53,737 nt of DNA from Pseudomonadota bacterium. Lineage in GTDB: Bacteria; Pseudomonadota; Gammaproteobacteria; Burkholderiales; Burkholderiaceae_C. The notes below the pieces were generated by a model that saw only the letters and a list, made by a program, of their open reading frames with translations, was not told the origin of the DNA and did no database searches. The stretch lies in the NCBI GenBank assembly GCA_018241265.1, contig JAFEEF010000039.1, forward strand, positions 1 through 53,737, given 5' to 3'. This document shows positions 28,135 through 38,063 of the stretch, piece by piece (position 1 is the stretch's first letter; every line of letters begins with the position of its first letter). The position numbers and the translations under genes are program-made.

Positions 28135-29343
28135 TCAGGTCACGTCGCGGCTCGTCTCGACACCGACGGCTGCCGAGGCGCGCAGGCCGACGTCGCGACG
28201 CTCCTCCGCCGCGAACTCGTGCCGGATCGTCGTACCGTGCTCGTCGAGCTGCGGCGCCGCCGCGTACTCGTCGCCATCCCATTCCATCCGCCAGGGCGCC
28301 GCGGGCACCTCGACGGTCCGGCCCGCGACCGGCATGCGCCGGGTGTTGAACTGCGGGTGCTCGATCAGGTCGTGCACCGAATTGACGTTGCCGTAGGCCG
28401 TCTGCGCCGCCGTCAGCCGGTCGAGCGCTTCGGCGCTGGTCAGCCGCGCGAACACCTCCGCGACACGGCCGTCCACCCAGGCGCGGTTCGCGCAACGCGC
28501 CGCGTTGTCGGCGCAGCGCGGGTCTTCGAGCATCGACGGATCGCGCAGCACCTCGCGGCAGAAGTCGGCCCACTCGCGCTCGTTCTGGATCGAGATCACG
28601 ATGTCGCGACCGTCGGCGCAGGTGAATCCGCCATAGGGCGTGATCGTCGGATGCTTCAGGCCGACGCGCTGCGGCGCCTTGCCGCCGTAGCGGGCCTGCA
28701 GGTAGGGCACGGCCATCAACTCGGCCGCCGAGTCGAACAGCGACACCTTGACCCCTGACCCGCGGCCGGTGCGCTCGCGCGCGAGCAGCGCCTGCTGGAT
28801 GCCGATCAACGCGTTCAGCCCGGCGTTGATGTCGCACAGCGAGACGCCGATGCGGCCCCATGCTCCCGGCGCGCCGCTCACCGAGACGAGGCCGCTCTCG
28901 GCCTGCACCAGCAGGTCGTAGGCCTTCATCGCGGTGAGCCGGCCGGTGTCACCGTAGCCGCTGATGTCGCAGGTGACGAGGCGCGGATGGCGCGCGCGCA
29001 GCGCCGCCGAGCCGAGGCCGAGCCGCTCGGCCGCGCCGGGCGCGAGGTTCTGCACGAAGACGTCGGCCTTCGCCAGCATGCGTTCGAGCAGCGCACGGTC
29101 GTCCGGCTGCTTGACGTCGAGCGCGATCGATTCCTTGCCGCGGTTGATCCAGACGAAGTACGACGACTCGCCGTGCACCGCCCTGTCGTAGCCGCGTGCG
29201 AAGTCGCCGTCGCCGCGCTCGACCTTGATCACGCGGGCGCCGGCATCGGCAAGCCGGCTGGTGCAGTACGGCGCGGCAACCGCCTGCTCGAGCGCGATCA
29301 CCAGCAGGCCTTGCAGCGGCTTCGCATCGGCATCGGCTTCCAT
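28135..29343 (-). CDS. CaiB/BaiF-type (family III) CoA-transferase
   Basis: The 402-residue protein matches family III CoA-transferases: GLLVIALEQAVAAPYCTSRL, GARVIKVERGDGDFARGYD, YFVWINRGKESIALDVK, and MKAYDLLVQAESGLVSVSG, whose Asp is the expected catalytic residue. These enzymes move CoA between organic acids in the cytoplasm. The ATG has GAGGAG five bases upstream. The downstream flank is a deletion scar holding pieces of a GntR regulator and a permease, which in relatives often accompany such genes. The gene itself looks intact. The acid substrate is unknown. Confidence 0.93.
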   Translation of the reverse strand: MEADADAKPLQGLLVIALEQAVAAPYCTSRLADAGARVIKVERGDGDFARGYDRAVHGESSYFVWINRGKESIALDVKQPDDRALLERMLAKADVFVQNLAPGAAERLGLGSAALRARHPRLVTCDISGYGDTGRLTAMKAYDLLVQAESGLVSVSGAPGAWGRIGVSLCDINAGLNALIGIQQALLARERTGRGSGVKVSLFDSAAELMAVPYLQARYGGKAPQRVGLKHPTITPYGGFTCADGRDIVISIQNEREWADFCREVLRDPSMLEDPRCADNAARCANRAWVDGRVAEVFARLTSAEALDRLTAAQTAYGNVNSVHDLIEHPQFNTRRMPVAGRTVEVPAAPWRMEWDGDEYAAAPQLDEHGTTIRHEFAAEERRDVGLRASAAVGVETSRDVT

Positions 29344-29484
29344 GGCCACTCCTCGGCGTCGTGATGGGGAACGCCGAGATGGTGCGTAGCCCGGCGTGGG
29401 CCTCGATTGTCCGCAACCGCGTCGGCTCTGCCGAAGGGCGTTCTCGTGAAGACCGCGTTGCCGCGGCGACAAGGCCGCAGCGGT

Positions 29485-29961
29485 TCAGCTCAACGCGCGT
29501 TCGACCAGCACGGGCAGCGCCTCGATCTCGGCGGCGACGATCGCCGGCAGCTCGCGCGGATCGGTGATCGGCATGACCGCGGCAATCGCCACGTCCGCGC
29601 CGCCGTCTTCGGCTTCGCGCAGATGCACCGACATCGGCACCGCGAGGTGCGCGCCGTCGCTGTCCATCATCACCGGCGTGCCGCCCTGCGACGACGCCAG
29701 CACGATCATCGGCCGGTCGCCGCCCATGCGCGCCAGCACCGTCAGGCCCTGGCGGCGCGCCGCTTCCTCGATGCGCTGCGCGGTCTCGACGACGCCGTAG
29801 CGGCTGTGCTTGAGCACCCGCTCGGTGCTCACCTCGTCGTCGCGCCAACCGCGCTGCGGGGCGAATGCGGCCATGATCACCGCGAGGCTGCCGGTCATCC
29901 AGAGGCGATAGGTCGGCCGGCCTTCACGGCCCGGGCGCTTGGGAGTCGGTGCGTTCTGCAT
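29485..29961 (-). CDS. DUF302-like protein
   Basis: The 158-residue protein contains a DUF302-like core (VLKHSRYGVVETAQRIEEAA; RQGLTVLARMGGDRPMIV; SQGGTPVMMDSDGAHLAVP). A short N-terminal hydrophobic patch (YRLWMTGSLAVIMAAFAP) could be a membrane anchor or uncleaved signal. DUF302 proteins are small alpha/beta proteins of unproved function. ATG at 29961 is used; an ATG 12 codons upstream is also possible. It is co-directional with the CoA-transferase gene, 141 bp apart. Confidence 0.75.
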   Translation of the reverse strand: MQNAPTPKRPGREGRPTYRLWMTGSLAVIMAAFAPQRGWRDDEVSTERVLKHSRYGVVETAQRIEEAARRQGLTVLARMGGDRPMIVLASSQGGTPVMMDSDGAHLAVPMSVHLREAEDGGADVAIAAVMPITDPRELPAIVAAEIEALPVLVERALS

Positions 29962-30040
29962 GCGTCCAAGACTAGGTTCGGCGGGTGACATACACAAGAC
30001 GGCCGGCGTGAACGATGGTAAAGAATGCCGCCCTGCCGTC

Positions 30041-30064
30041 GCGCATCGCGGAACGGCGATGCGC
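30041..30064 (-). terminator. candidate terminator after upp
   Basis: GCGCATCGC and GCGATGCGC form a perfect 9-bp stem with a six-base loop, starting 20 bases past the upp stop on the minus strand. No U-run follows directly; TTCTTT comes about 16 bases later. It probably ends the rlmB-upp transcript or protects its 3' end. Confidence 0.5.
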
Positions 30065-30083
30065 CCTTGGGAGTACCGCGCGC

Positions 30084-30710
30084 CTACTTGGTTCCGAAGA
30101 TCTTGTCGCCCGCGTCGCCGAGGCCCGGGATGATGTAGCCGATCTCGTTGAGGTGGCTGTCGATGGCTGCGGTCCAGCAGCGCACGTCGGGATGCGCCCG
30201 GTCGAGCGCGGCGATGCCCTCGGGCGCGGCCACCAGCACCAGCGCGCGGATGTCCCTGCAGCCGCGCGCCTTCAGCAGGCTGCAGGTCGCGATCATCGAG
30301 CCCGCGGTCGCGAGCATCGGATCGATGATGATCGCGGTGCGCTCGTCGAGCTGGCCGACGAACTTCTCGAAGTAGTTCTCCGGCTGCAAGGTCTCATGGT
30401 TGCGCGACAGGCCGACGACGCTGACCTTCGCGCTCGGGATCATGTCGAGCACGCCGTCGAGCATGCCGAGACCGGCGCGCAGGATGGGCACCACCGTCAC
30501 CTTCTTGCCGCTGATCCGCTCGATCTCGATCGGGCCGCTCCAGCAGGCTATCGTGGTCTTCTCGAGCGGGAAGTCGGCCGTCGCCTCATAGGCCAGCAGC
30601 CGCGCGAGTTCGTTGGTCAGCTCGCGGAACTTCTTCGTCGAGATGCCCTCCTCGCGCAGCAGGCCGATCTTGTGCTTGACGAGCGGGTGCTTGACATCGA
30701 CGACCGGCAT
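30084..30710 (-). CDS. upp: uracil phosphoribosyltransferase
   Basis: The 208-residue protein is a full-length UPRTase: [40 protein letters not shown], the PRPP-binding loop [12 protein letters not shown] and [18 protein letters not shown]. The uracil-binding [17 protein letters not shown] closes the chain. It makes UMP from uracil and PRPP. The start at ATG 30710 fits the family. It follows rlmB by 22 bp on the same strand and is followed by a hairpin. Confidence 0.97.
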   Translation of the reverse strand: MPVVDVKHPLVKHKIGLLREEGISTKKFRELTNELARLLAYEATADFPLEKTTIACWSGPIEIERISGKKVTVVPILRAGLGMLDGVLDMIPSAKVSVVGLSRNHETLQPENYFEKFVGQLDERTAIIIDPMLATAGSMIATCSLLKARGCRDIRALVLVAAPEGIAALDRAHPDVRCWTAAIDSHLNEIGYIIPGLGDAGDKIFGTK

Positions 30711-30732
30711 GGCGGGCTTCCTTGGTTGGAAT

Positions 30733-31473
30733 TCAACGCACGCCGCGCTGTCGCACGGCTTCATAGAGGCAGATGCCGGCCGCGACCGAAACGTTCAGGC
30801 TCTCGACGACGCCCTGCATCGGCAGCCTGACCAGCACGTCGCAGGTCTTGGCGGTGAGCTGCCGCATGCCCTTGCCTTCGGCGCCTAGCACGATCGCGGT
30901 CGGACCCCTGAGATCGATGTCGTAGAGCGACTGCCCGGCATCGTCCGACGTGCCGACGACGCGGATCGCGCGCTCCTTGAGCTCGCCCAAGGTACGCGCC
31001 AGGTTCGTCACCATGATGTACGGCACCGTCTCGGCAGCGCCGCTCGCGACCTTCGAGACCGTCGCACCGACGCCGACCGCATGATCCTTGGGCGCGACGA
31101 CCGCATGCACGCCGGCGCCGTCGGCCACGCGCAGGCAGGCTCCGAGGTTGTGCGGATCGGTGATGCCGTCGAGCACCAGCACCAGCGGCACGCCGGTCGC
31201 CGCATCGAGCGTGTCGTCGAGCGAATGGCTCATCGCGAGCGCATCGACGCGCGCGACCACCCCTTGATGGCGCGGTCCGCCGGACAGCTTGGTGAGCCGC
31301 GCATCGTCGCTGTCGACGATCTCGACGCCGGCCTCGCGCGCCCGCTCGACGAGCTGGCGCATGCGCTGGTCGCGCCTGGTCGTGTCGACATGCACCTCGC
31401 GCACCGAGCGCGGCGCCGTCTTCAGCCGCACGGTGACCGCATGGAAGCCGAACAGGATCTGGCGCTGGTTCAT
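30733..31473 (-). CDS. rlmB: 23S rRNA (guanosine-2'-O)-methyltransferase RlmB
   Basis: This 246-residue SPOUT-class enzyme has the N-terminal substrate-binding domain ([17 protein letters not shown]) and the trefoil-knot motifs [35 protein letters not shown] and [18 protein letters not shown]. It 2'-O-methylates G2251 of 23S rRNA. ATG 31473 is where conservation begins. In relatives rnr often precedes rlmB; here the upstream neighbour is a hybrid-kinase remnant on the other strand, so rnr is not adjacent. Confidence 0.95.
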   Translation of the reverse strand: MNQRQILFGFHAVTVRLKTAPRSVREVHVDTTRRDQRMRQLVERAREAGVEIVDSDDARLTKLSGGPRHQGVVARVDALAMSHSLDDTLDAATGVPLVLVLDGITDPHNLGACLRVADGAGVHAVVAPKDHAVGVGATVSKVASGAAETVPYIMVTNLARTLGELKERAIRVVGTSDDAGQSLYDIDLRGPTAIVLGAEGKGMRQLTAKTCDVLVRLPMQGVVESLNVSVAAGICLYEAVRQRGVR

Positions 31474-31522
31474 CCGGCAATGGTAGCCGGCAGGGTCGGC
31501 AGACCGCCGCCGCCGGACGGCG

Positions 31523-32113
31523 GTGCAGGATGATCGCGCGACTCGCACCGACAGCCCTCGCTACGGCGGCACCGGGCTCGGCCTCGCGATCAGCCGCCGG
31601 CTCGTCGCGCTGATGGGCGGCGAGATCGGCGTCGACAGCCTGCCGGGGCATGGCAGCCGCTTCCACTTCACGTCGCGCTTTGCGATCGGCGCGGCGACCC
31701 TGGCCGTCGCGCAGGAGCCGGCGCCGGCGGTCTCGCTGCAAGGCGCGCGCATCCTGCTGGTCGAGGACAACGAGATCAACCAGGAACTCGCGATGGAGCT
31801 GCTCGCCGACGAAGGCATCGTCGTCACGCTGGCGGCCAACGGCCGCGAGGCCATCGAGGCGATGCAGCACCGGACCTTCGACGCGGTCCTGATGGACTGC
31901 CAGATGCCGGTGATGGATGGCTATGCCGCGACCCGCGAGATCCGGCTCGATCCGCGCTGGCAGACGGTGCCGGTCATCGCGACGACCGCCAACGCCATGG
32001 CCGGCGACCGCGACAAGGCGTTTGCCGCCGGCATGAACGATCATGTCGCCAAGCCGATCGATGTGCGCGCGTCGTTCGAGACGCCGGCGCGCCGGATGGC
32101 GCCGGCGGCATGA
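31523..32113 (+). pseudogene. hybrid histidine kinase remnant (end of ATPase domain + receiver)
   Basis: The frame opens abruptly in the G2 box of a HATPase_c domain ([30 protein letters not shown]) and runs into a receiver domain. The receiver keeps [14 protein letters not shown], the phospho-Asp in [20 protein letters not shown], and the Lys in DHVAKPID. The sensor, dimerisation/His box, N box and G1 box are all missing, and the receiver tail ends in an atypical [12 protein letters not shown]. The stub cannot act as a kinase; a receiver-only product is conceivable. It lies only 49 bp from the divergent rlmB start, too little room for the lost part. Confidence 0.8.
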
Positions 32114-32169
32114 GCGTTCGGTCTACGATGATTCCTTGCCGGGCTCGCACGGCGTGACGGGAGGGGGCG

Positions 32170-33033
<864 letters not shown>

Positions 33034-33046
33034 GCCCGCCCAGCCG

Positions 33047-33784
33047 ATGAAGGTCTTCCTCTCCTACCGCCGTGCCGACAGCCAGGTCAGCGCCGGTCGC
33101 ATGGCGCAGTTCCTCGACGCCGTATCGGCCGTCGATGCCGTGTTCCTCGACGTCGACGGCATCGCCCCCGGCGAGAACTTCGAGACCAAGATCCAGGACA
33201 CGCTGACCCAGGTCGACCATGTCTTCCTGATCATCGGTGCGCAGTGGGCTGGCCCTGCGGGAAACGGCGGCCGGGCACGCATCTTCGACGACGACGACAT
33301 GGTGCGCCGCGAAACGCGCCTGGCGCTGGCGAGCCGGGCGAAGGTCGTGCCCATCCTGCTCGACGAGGCGAGCATGCCGCGCCCCGGCGACTTGCCTGCC
33401 GACCTGAAGGCGCTGCCGTCGATCAACGCCTTTTCGCTGCGCACGGCGCATTTCGACGAGGACATGGACGACCTGCTCGACGCCCTGCTGGGCAACAAGC
33501 AGGGCCGCAGCTCGCGCTGGCGCGACGCGCCGCTGACCCTCGCCGGCGCGGCCTGGCGCACCGCGGCGGGGCTCCTCGGTGCGGCAGCACTGATGATCGG
33601 CCTGGGACTGGCCAACCGCTGGGCGGACGATGGCTGCTACGACCTCGTCTGCCGGCTGCACGTGATGTTCGGCCTCGACGACCAGGACGCCTTGGGCCTG
33701 CTCTGGCTGATCGGCCTCTTGGTGCTGGGGCTGGGCGCGCTCGCACCGTTCGCACCGCGCTGGCTGCGGCGCAAGCACCGATAG
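33047..33784 (+). CDS. TIR-domain protein with two C-terminal membrane helices
   Basis: The 245-residue protein begins with a bacterial TIR domain: KVFLSYRRADSQVSAGRMA, AVFLDVDGIAPGENFETKI, HVFLIIGAQW and MVRRETRLALASRAKVVPIL. Glu89 in RRETRLAL sits where TIR NADases keep their catalytic glutamate. Two hydrophobic segments follow (about 171-190 and 215-236), separated by a loop with Cys197 and Cys202. The predicted layout is cytoplasmic TIR, helix out, short periplasmic cysteine loop, helix in. TIR domains consume NAD or mediate assembly; membrane-anchored forms are less common. It follows the lipoprotein gene by 13 bp; thrH starts 86 bp later. The TIR call is firm, the activity is inferred. 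Confidence 0.88.
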   Translation: MKVFLSYRRADSQVSAGRMAQFLDAVSAVDAVFLDVDGIAPGENFETKIQDTLTQVDHVFLIIGAQWAGPAGNGGRARIFDDDDMVRRETRLALASRAKVVPILLDEASMPRPGDLPADLKALPSINAFSLRTAHFDEDMDDLLDALLGNKQGRSSRWRDAPLTLAGAAWRTAAGLLGAAALMIGLGLANRWADDGCYDLVCRLHVMFGLDDQDALGLLWLIGLLVLGLGALAPFAPRWLRRKHR

Positions 33785-33869
33785 CAATGCGGGCCTGGAC
33801 CTCGGCGCCGTCCTACGAGGCGTCGGCTACGATGCGGCCGCCGCGCTGGAGCGGAGGAGCGCAAACCCC

Positions 33870-34496
33870 ATGCAGATGATCTGCCTCGACCTCGAAGGCG
33901 TGCTGGTCCCGGAGATCTGGATCGAGTTCTCGCGCCTCTCGGGCATCCCCGAACTGGCACGCACGACCCGCGACGAGCCCGACTACGACCGGCTGATGCG
34001 CTTTCGGATCGATGCGCTGCGCACGCACGGCAAGCGGCTCGCCGACATCCAGCAGGTGATCGCCGGCATGGCGCCGATGGACGGCGCGCGCGCCTTCCTC
34101 GACGACCTGCGCAGCCGCTACCAGGTGCTGATCCTGTCGGACACGTTCTACGAGTTCGCGAGCCCGCTGATGCGCCAGCTCGGCTGGCCCACGCTGCTCT
34201 GCCATCGCCTCGAGGTCGACGGCGACGGCTACGTGACGCGCCACGTGCTGCGCATGCCCGATCCGAAGCGCCATGCGGTCAACGCGATGCGCAGCCTGAA
34301 CTTCAAGGTCATCGCGGCCGGCGATTCGTTCAACGACACCGCCATGCTGGCCGCCGCGCACGCCGGCTTCTTCATCCATCCGCCGGAGGCGATCGCGCGG
34401 CAGTTCCCGCAGTTTCCGGTGAGCCGCAGCTATGCGGAGCTGACCGCCGCGATCGACGGCGCCGCGACCAGGCTGGCACAGGACGCCATCCGATGA
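33870..34496 (+). CDS. thrH: phosphoserine phosphatase/homoserine phosphotransferase ThrH
   Basis: This 208-residue HAD-superfamily protein opens with ICLDLEGVLVPEIWIEF, the ThrH form of HAD motif I (D-x-E instead of D-x-D). It continues with VLILSDTFYEFASPLMRQLG and motif IV AAGDSFNDTAMLAAAHAG. ThrH dephosphorylates phosphoserine and can pass the phosphate to homoserine. A good GGAGGAG lies upstream of the ATG. The stop overlaps the thioesterase start in an ATGA. Confidence 0.94.
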   Translation: MQMICLDLEGVLVPEIWIEFSRLSGIPELARTTRDEPDYDRLMRFRIDALRTHGKRLADIQQVIAGMAPMDGARAFLDDLRSRYQVLILSDTFYEFASPLMRQLGWPTLLCHRLEVDGDGYVTRHVLRMPDPKRHAVNAMRSLNFKVIAAGDSFNDTAMLAAAHAGFFIHPPEAIARQFPQFPVSRSYAELTAAIDGAATRLAQDAIR

Positions 34497-34909
34497 AGCC
34501 GTTGCAACCCGGCCTGCGCCACGCGTTCCGTTACGTCGTCCCGCCGACGAAGACCGTGCCGGCGCTGTATCCCGAATCGGACACCTTCGTCGAGATGCCG
34601 GCCGTGTTCGCGACCGGCTTTCTCGTCGGCCTGCTCGAATGGGCCTGCGTGCAGGCGATCCACCCGTACCTCGACTGGCCGCGCGAGCAGAGCCTGGGCA
34701 CGCACGTCGACGTGAGCCACGAAGCCGCGACACCGCCCGGGCGCGAGGTCACGGTGAAGGTCGAGCTGCTGGCGGTCGACGGCCGCAAGCTGAGCTTCGC
34801 GGTGGAAGCGCACGACGGCATCGACACGATCTCGCGCGGCACGCACCAGCGCGTCGTGATCGACCGGGCGCGCTTCGACGCCAAGCTCGCGGCCAAACGA
34901 CCTACATGA
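34493..34909 (+). CDS. hotdog-fold thioesterase-like protein (FlK type)
   Basis: The 138-residue protein fits the FlK-like hotdog thioesterase group: VPALYPESDTFVEMPAVFAT, GFLVGLLEWACVQAIHPYL, EQSLGTHVDVSHEAATPPGR and VEAHDGIDTISRGTHQRVVI. The Glu in LLEWAC and the His in VDVSHEA are at the usual catalytic positions. Such proteins hydrolyse small acyl-CoAs; the physiological ester is unknown. It is translationally coupled to thrH and overlaps the convergent patatin gene by eight bases. Confidence 0.85.
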   Translation: MKPLQPGLRHAFRYVVPPTKTVPALYPESDTFVEMPAVFATGFLVGLLEWACVQAIHPYLDWPREQSLGTHVDVSHEAATPPGREVTVKVELLAVDGRKLSFAVEAHDGIDTISRGTHQRVVIDRARFDAKLAAKRPT

Positions 34910-35939
34910 ACCAGCGCGCGAGGTCCAGCGTCGATCGGCGGCCGACCGCCGCGCGATGCTCGGCGAGCCACTGCAGCGCACGCTCGCGGCCCTGGTCGCG
35001 CAACTGCTCGAGAAACGGCCCGTGCGCGAGCAGCCGGGTCTCGGGCTCGTGCAGCACCGCCAGATCGCTCGCCTCGATCATGTGAAAGCGCGCGGCGCGC
35101 AGGCGCCGCTCCAGCGGCCCGGCCGCAATGCCGCCGCCGGCGTAGGCCGTGGCATGCGCATACGTGCGCATCTCGCGCATGAAGTTGGCGCTGAACGCGA
35201 GCTCGAGCGCGCGCGACTCGATCTCGGCCACGCTCGTCGGCACGCCTTCGTGCCGCAACGGGCTCAGCAGGACGAGGAGGATGTCGCGCGAACGGCACTC
35301 GTAGAACAGCGGAAAGACCGCCGGGTTGGCCGTATAGCCGCCGTCCCAGTAGGGCTCGCCATCGACCGTCACCGTGTGGTGCAGGCGCGGCAGACAGGCC
35401 GACGCGACCAGCATGTCGATGGTCAGCTCGTGCTCGCGAAACACGCGCAGCTTGCCGGTCTCGACCTGCGTCGCGCCGACGAAGAGCTTGAACGGGCTCG
35501 CCGCGCGCAGGCGTTCGAAGTCGATCTGCAGCGCGAGGATGTCGCGCAGCGGGTTGAGGTCGAACGGATTGAGCTGTGTCGGCGCGAAGAGACCGGCCCA
35601 GTGCACCAGCGCACGCGCCGTCGGCGACAGCTCGTAGCGGTCGCCGTGCGCCTGCACCATGGCGAACGGCAGTTGCTGGCCGATCGCCTGCCAGAACGCC
35701 GCCAGCGCCTCGCGCGCGCCGTCGCGGCCCCCGGCGGCCCAGCCGTGCGCCAGCACGACCGCGTTCATCGCGCCGGCGCTGCTGCCCGAGAGGCCCTCGA
35801 AGCCGAGCTCGCCATCGGCGAGCAAGGCGTCGAGCACGCCCCAGGTGAAGGCGCCGTGCGCGCCGCCGCCCTGCAGCGCGAGGTTCAGCGGCGGCCGTCC
35901 GGCCGATCCGCGCCAGCGCTGCAGCAGCGACTCGAACAT
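34902..35939 (-). CDS. patatin-like phospholipase
   Basis: The 345-residue protein has the patatin oxyanion motif LNLALQGGGAHGAFTWGVLD, the nucleophile GLSGSSAGAMNAVV (G-S-S-A-G) and the catalytic Asp in YWDGGYTANPAVFPL. It has no signal peptide, so it is expected to be cytoplasmic or secreted by a non-classical route. Patatins hydrolyse acyl groups from membrane lipids. The start at ATG 35939 fits the family; 67 upstream in-frame codons are unconserved and overlap the M28 gene. The M28 peptidase stop lies five bases upstream on the same strand. Confidence 0.93.
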   Translation of the reverse strand: MFESLLQRWRGSAGRPPLNLALQGGGAHGAFTWGVLDALLADGELGFEGLSGSSAGAMNAVVLAHGWAAGGRDGAREALAAFWQAIGQQLPFAMVQAHGDRYELSPTARALVHWAGLFAPTQLNPFDLNPLRDILALQIDFERLRAASPFKLFVGATQVETGKLRVFREHELTIDMLVASACLPRLHHTVTVDGEPYWDGGYTANPAVFPLFYECRSRDILLVLLSPLRHEGVPTSVAEIESRALELAFSANFMREMRTYAHATAYAGGGIAAGPLERRLRAARFHMIEASDLAVLHEPETRLLAHGPFLEQLRDQGRERALQWLAEHRAAVGRRSTLDLARWFM

Positions 35940-35943
35940 CGTC

Positions 35944-37167
35944 TCAGTCGCTGCCGAGCTCCACCGCATAGGCGAGCGCCAAGCGGCTGAACTTCGCCGC
36001 ATGGGTCGCGACGTTGCCGGACTTGTCGAGCGTGTCTTCCTTGGTGTGGATGTACGGGTTGTCTTCGCCGAACCCGGACTCGAACGGGAACGACGCGATG
36101 TAGCCGCGCGAGTTCCACGACGCATGGTCGGAGCAGGCATAGCCGCAGCGCGTCTCGCCGATCGCCAAGGTCGGCAGGTAGGCGCTCGCGAGGTCGTGCA
36201 GGAAGGCGTTCTGCGCCGCGTTGGTGAAGTCGGTGATGACGTAGATGTCGTCGATGCTGCCCATGTAGTTCGTCATGTCGAGCTGCAGCACGCCGACGAC
36301 GTTCCTGCCCTGCGTCGCATAGTCGCGCGCGATGTCGGCCGAGCCGAGCAGGCCTTCCTCCTCGGCGGCATAGGCCATGAACTCGATCGTGCGCTTGGGC
36401 TGGTAGCCGCTCTGGATCAGCGTGCGCGCGACCTCGGCGAGGCTCGCGATGCCGGACGCGTCGTCGTCGGCGCCGGGTGCCTTCGCGAGCTTGCCGCCGG
36501 CGATCGAATCGAGGTGGCCGCCGATCACGACGATCTCGTCGGGCGCGGTCGTGCCGCGGATCGTCAGCACCACGGACTTCTGCGGCCACGCGTGCGTGAC
36601 CTGACGCACGCTGACGTCGCTGCGATTGCGGCCGAGCAAGGCCCAGGCCTGCGCGAGCCAGTCGGACGCGGCGACGCCGGTGCTGCTCGCGTAGTAGCGG
36701 TTGCGGTAGTCCGACAGGCGCTGGATCGAGGCCAGCACCTTGCCTTCGTCGATGTGCGGCAGAAGGTCGTTGACCGTGGCCTGGTTGTCGATCGCATAGC
36801 TGGGCGCGGCGGCCGGCGCGGCATCGATGCGCGACAGCGCCTCCTTGGCTTCCGCGAGCGATGCATGGACCATGTAGCCGCCGCAGTGATGCAGGCTGTC
36901 GTGCACGGCCTGCGACAGCCGCGGCAGCACCGCGGCATCGACCGCGACCGCATGCACGCTCAGCACGTCGCGCAGGCCCCCCGGGGCCGACATCACGAGC
37001 GTGCGCGACGCCGACGGCGTGGTGCCCGCGTCGAGCCCGCGCAGCAACGCGTACGCATCGTCGTCGAGCGTGATCCAGGTCGGCGACGCCGCCTGCGCAG
37101 CCTCGGCCGTGGCGACGCAGGCCAGTGCAGCGGCCAGGGCCGCGAGCGTTCTGTTGAAACGTGACAT
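35944..37167 (-). CDS. secreted M28-family aminopeptidase
   Basis: The 407-residue protein has a signal peptide (RTLAALAAALACVATAEAAQA). The M28 zinc ligands and catalytic residues are in VVIGGHLDSIAG (His, Asp), APGADDDASGIASLAEVA (Asp), FMAYAAEEEGLLGS (Glu-Glu) and LQLDMTNYM (Asp), with the last His in NPYIHTKEDT. It resembles leucine aminopeptidases of the Vibrio/Aeromonas type, with an N-terminal propeptide before about residue 150. It acts outside the cytoplasm. ATG 37167 has GGAGGAGGGG upstream and starts the signal peptide. The frame stays open for 160 more codons upstream; see the separate entry. Confidence 0.93.
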   Translation of the reverse strand: MSRFNRTLAALAAALACVATAEAAQAASPTWITLDDDAYALLRGLDAGTTPSASRTLVMSAPGGLRDVLSVHAVAVDAAVLPRLSQAVHDSLHHCGGYMVHASLAEAKEALSRIDAAPAAAPSYAIDNQATVNDLLPHIDEGKVLASIQRLSDYRNRYYASSTGVAASDWLAQAWALLGRNRSDVSVRQVTHAWPQKSVVLTIRGTTAPDEIVVIGGHLDSIAGGKLAKAPGADDDASGIASLAEVARTLIQSGYQPKRTIEFMAYAAEEEGLLGSADIARDYATQGRNVVGVLQLDMTNYMGSIDDIYVITDFTNAAQNAFLHDLASAYLPTLAIGETRCGYACSDHASWNSRGYIASFPFESGFGEDNPYIHTKEDTLDKSGNVATHAAKFSRLALAYAVELGSD

Positions 37168-37554
37168 GAGTGATTCCCCTCCTCCGTTGACATCGATGGC
37201 GAGCTCCCTGCCCGCGCGAACCAGTATGCCCTCGGCCTCGGCTCGGACCGTAACGGATGGTCGGGCCTGCCAGGCCGGGCTCGCGCCGCCGCGCCGCAGG
37301 AAGTCGTTGGCGTGCGCCGCGATGCGTGCCTGCGTGGTCGCGTCCATGCGCTGCGCGCAATGGTCGTAGAGGCACTTCCAGAGCAGCATGCCAGCCGCGG
37401 CAAGGCGCGCGGCTTCGTCATCGCGAGCCGCGCGCGCCGCGTCGTAGCAGCCGGACAAGGCACGCCGGCCGGCCTCCTCGTCGCGCGCCAACCGCGCCAT
37501 CGCCGCATCGATGGCGGCCGCTGCCGACGTGCTCTTTGCGGCCTCTGCGCGCAT
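37168..37554 (-). other. in-frame upstream extension of the M28 gene, possibly a separate gene remnant
   Basis: From ATG 37554 a frame of 129 codons runs without a stop straight into the M28 start. The ATG has an excellent ribosome-binding site (GGGAGGAGGTC). The peptide (ARLARDEEAGRRALSGCYDA; LAAAGMLLWKCLYDHCAQRM) is soluble, helical and alanine-rich, like the opening TPR-type helices of a cytoplasmic regulator. A signal peptide 129 residues inside a protein would not work, so this is unlikely to be a natural M28 N-terminus. It is either the 5' end of a gene whose remainder was deleted, or a genuine but odd fusion. Confidence 0.45.
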
Positions 37555-37640
37555 GACCTCCTCCCGACCCGGCGCGCTCGAGTGCTTCGATGCGCGTCCC
37601 CTCGATCCGCAGCATGCGCGCCGCCGTAGACTCGGGCGCC

Positions 37641-38063
37641 ATGGCACAGCGCATCCACGAGTTCCACGACGACCCGCGCAACGCCGAGATCCGCATCCGG
37701 GTGAACGGCACGCTGAAGCCTCGCGACGAAGCGGTGGTGTCGGTGTTCGACAGCGGCTTCGTGCTTGGCGACGGCGTGGGGGAAGGCGGCTGTCCCGACG
37801 TGCAGGATCCGAAGCTCGACAGCCACAGCAAGCTCAACTGCATCACCGCCTGCATCCAGGCCTGCACCGCCGGGGCCGACGAAGCCTTCGTCACCGGCGC
37901 CTTTGCGGGGCTGGCGCCGGTACGGGCCATCGACGGCCGCACGATCGGCGACGGCCGCACGATCGGCGATGGTCGGCCGGGGCCGATGCTCGTGCGGCTG
38001 CATACGCTCTACCGCGAGCTCGTGCTGCGCGACGTGCAGGCCCGCGCGGCCGCCGCGCCATGA
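37641..38063 (+). pseudogene. class-IV (branched-chain-like) aminotransferase with two in-frame internal deletions
   Basis: The 140-residue frame is open but about half the normal family length. It keeps the N-terminus (IRVNGTLKPRDEAVVSVFDS, GFVLGDGV), then jumps at residue ~46 to PDVQDPKLDSHSKLNCITAC, which holds the PLP lysine. At residues 78-82 (GADEA) it jumps again to FVTGAFAGLAPVRAIDGR and the normal C-terminus. In intact relatives GADEA-type sequence occurs twice, once on each side of the lost segment, so the second loss looks like recombination between short repeats. An 18-bp tandem duplication (37935-37970) repeats GRTIGD. Activity is very unlikely. The stop overlaps the sulfotransferase-like start (ATGA). 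TAGACT lies eight bases before the ATG. Confidence 0.8.
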
